Origin: UBA8337 sp965662725
GTDB taxonomy: Bacteria; Pseudomonadota; Alphaproteobacteria; RS24
Assembly (NCBI GenBank): GCA_965662725.1
Contig: CBFIIT010000017.1
Location: 1 to 31,278 of the forward strand
DNA: 31,278 nucleotides
Direction: 5' to 3'
The number at the start of each line of letters is the position of its first letter. Positions within the stretch are counted from its first letter, which is position 1. Shown piece by piece: positions 30,967-31,278 of the stretch. The position numbers and the translations under genes were made by a program. The notes under the pieces are model-generated. The model was not told where the DNA came from, did not search any database, and saw only the letters and a list, made by a program, of their open reading frames with translations.

Positions 30967-31278
30967 TTACTTCTTCTTACCGGCGATTGCTTTAGCCGGA
31001 CCCTTACGGGTACGGGCATTGGTATGTGTACGCTGACCGCGCACCGGCAGATTACGACGATGGCGCAGGCCACGGTAAATGCCCATATCCAGCAAACGCT
31101 TGATATTCATTGATGTTTCGCGACGCAAATCACCTTCAACCAGATAATCAGCATCAATCGTTTCACGAATTTGAATGACGTCAGCATCGCTCAATTCATT
31201 GACACGACGCTCAGCCGGAATACCGACTTTTTCGCAAATTTCCTTCGCTTTGGCGTCGCCGATCCCATGAATATAGGT
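30967..31278 (-). CDS. rpsM: 30S ribosomal protein S13, 5' end outside window
   Basis: The frame is open to the window edge. The visible part begins TYIHGIGDAKAKEICEKVGI, the helix-hairpin region of S13, and continues through LVEGDLRRETSMNIKRLLDMGIYRGLRHRRNLPVRGQRTHTNARTRKGP to the basic tail AIAGKKK. About 17-18 N-terminal residues are missing. The first gene of the visible ribosomal block continues upstream outside the window. Confidence 0.97.
   Translation of the reverse strand, partial: TYIHGIGDAKAKEICEKVGIPAERRVNELSDADVIQIRETIDADYLVEGDLRRETSMNIKRLLDMGIYRGLRHRRNLPVRGQRTHTNARTRKGPAKAIAGKKK

Noticed and set aside
1..31278. CRISPR arrays, insertion sequences, integrase genes or prophage
   Set aside because: I saw no regularly spaced repeats, transposase or integrase motifs; the tRNA-Leu has no adjoining integrase or duplicated 3' end.

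Overview
The window is an almost fully coding, roughly mid-GC segment from an alphaproteobacterium. The evidence is family content and gene order: a MipZ division-site ATPase, a ClpS-ClpA pair, an ATP12-type F1-ATPase assembly chaperone, DUF983, DUF1489 and DUF3572 proteins, a DinB polymerase with an N-terminal zinc ribbon, and the order rpsM-rpsK-rpoA-rplQ followed by crcB-rluC-HAD-ATP12. Intergenic spaces are very short and many neighbours overlap by 1-8 bases, which suggests a compact, perhaps aquatic, genome. I cannot assign a genus from the sequence alone.

Layout. 1-2900 (+): 3' part of rnr, a DUF983 membrane zinc-ribbon protein, a NUDIX hydrolase, then rpmG with its own promoter and terminator. 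2965-7337 (+): DUF3572, a HAD-like protein, dinB, a RidA-family protein, a FemAB/GNAT-like protein and a HIT hydrolase. 7341-10012 (-): clpA and clpS. 10117-11283 (+): a secreted D,D-carboxypeptidase fused to a SPOR domain. 11280-12613 (-): a membrane-anchored J-domain protein coupled to mipZ. 12702-14329 (+): an SDR oxidoreductase coupled to panC. 14326-17148 (-): DUF1489, a secreted Kelch protein and mgtE. 17276-18330 (+): a MAPEG protein and an unrecognised four-helix membrane protein, with a possible 57-codon acidic ORF between them on the minus strand. 18346-19677 (-): a GPH-type sugar:cation symporter. 19940-20470 (+): two tandem small two-helix membrane proteins. 20471-20557 (-): tRNA-Leu(GAG). 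20629-21914 (-): APS-type cysH and a stand-alone siroheme dehydrogenase. 22039-22701 (+): lipB. 22682-28943 (-): crcB, rluC, HAD phosphatase, ATP12, pccB and pccA, reading away from the ribosomal block. 28971-31278 (-): terminator, rplQ, rpoA, rpsK and partial rpsM.

How the genes fit together. Most are housekeeping: RNA decay and rRNA modification, translation and transcription, N-end-rule proteolysis, sulfate reduction with siroheme supply, lipoylation, pantothenate synthesis, propionyl-CoA carboxylation and cell-division geometry. Several plus/minus gene pairs meet tail to tail with 0-4 bases between or shared, without visible terminators.

I find no phage, insertion sequence, CRISPR array or defence island. 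The least explained items are the tandem small membrane proteins with a structured leader, the 57-codon ORF that contains an opposite-strand terminator, the twin dyads between clpS and the carboxypeptidase gene, and a 23-base duplication at the very start that looks like an assembly-edge artefact.
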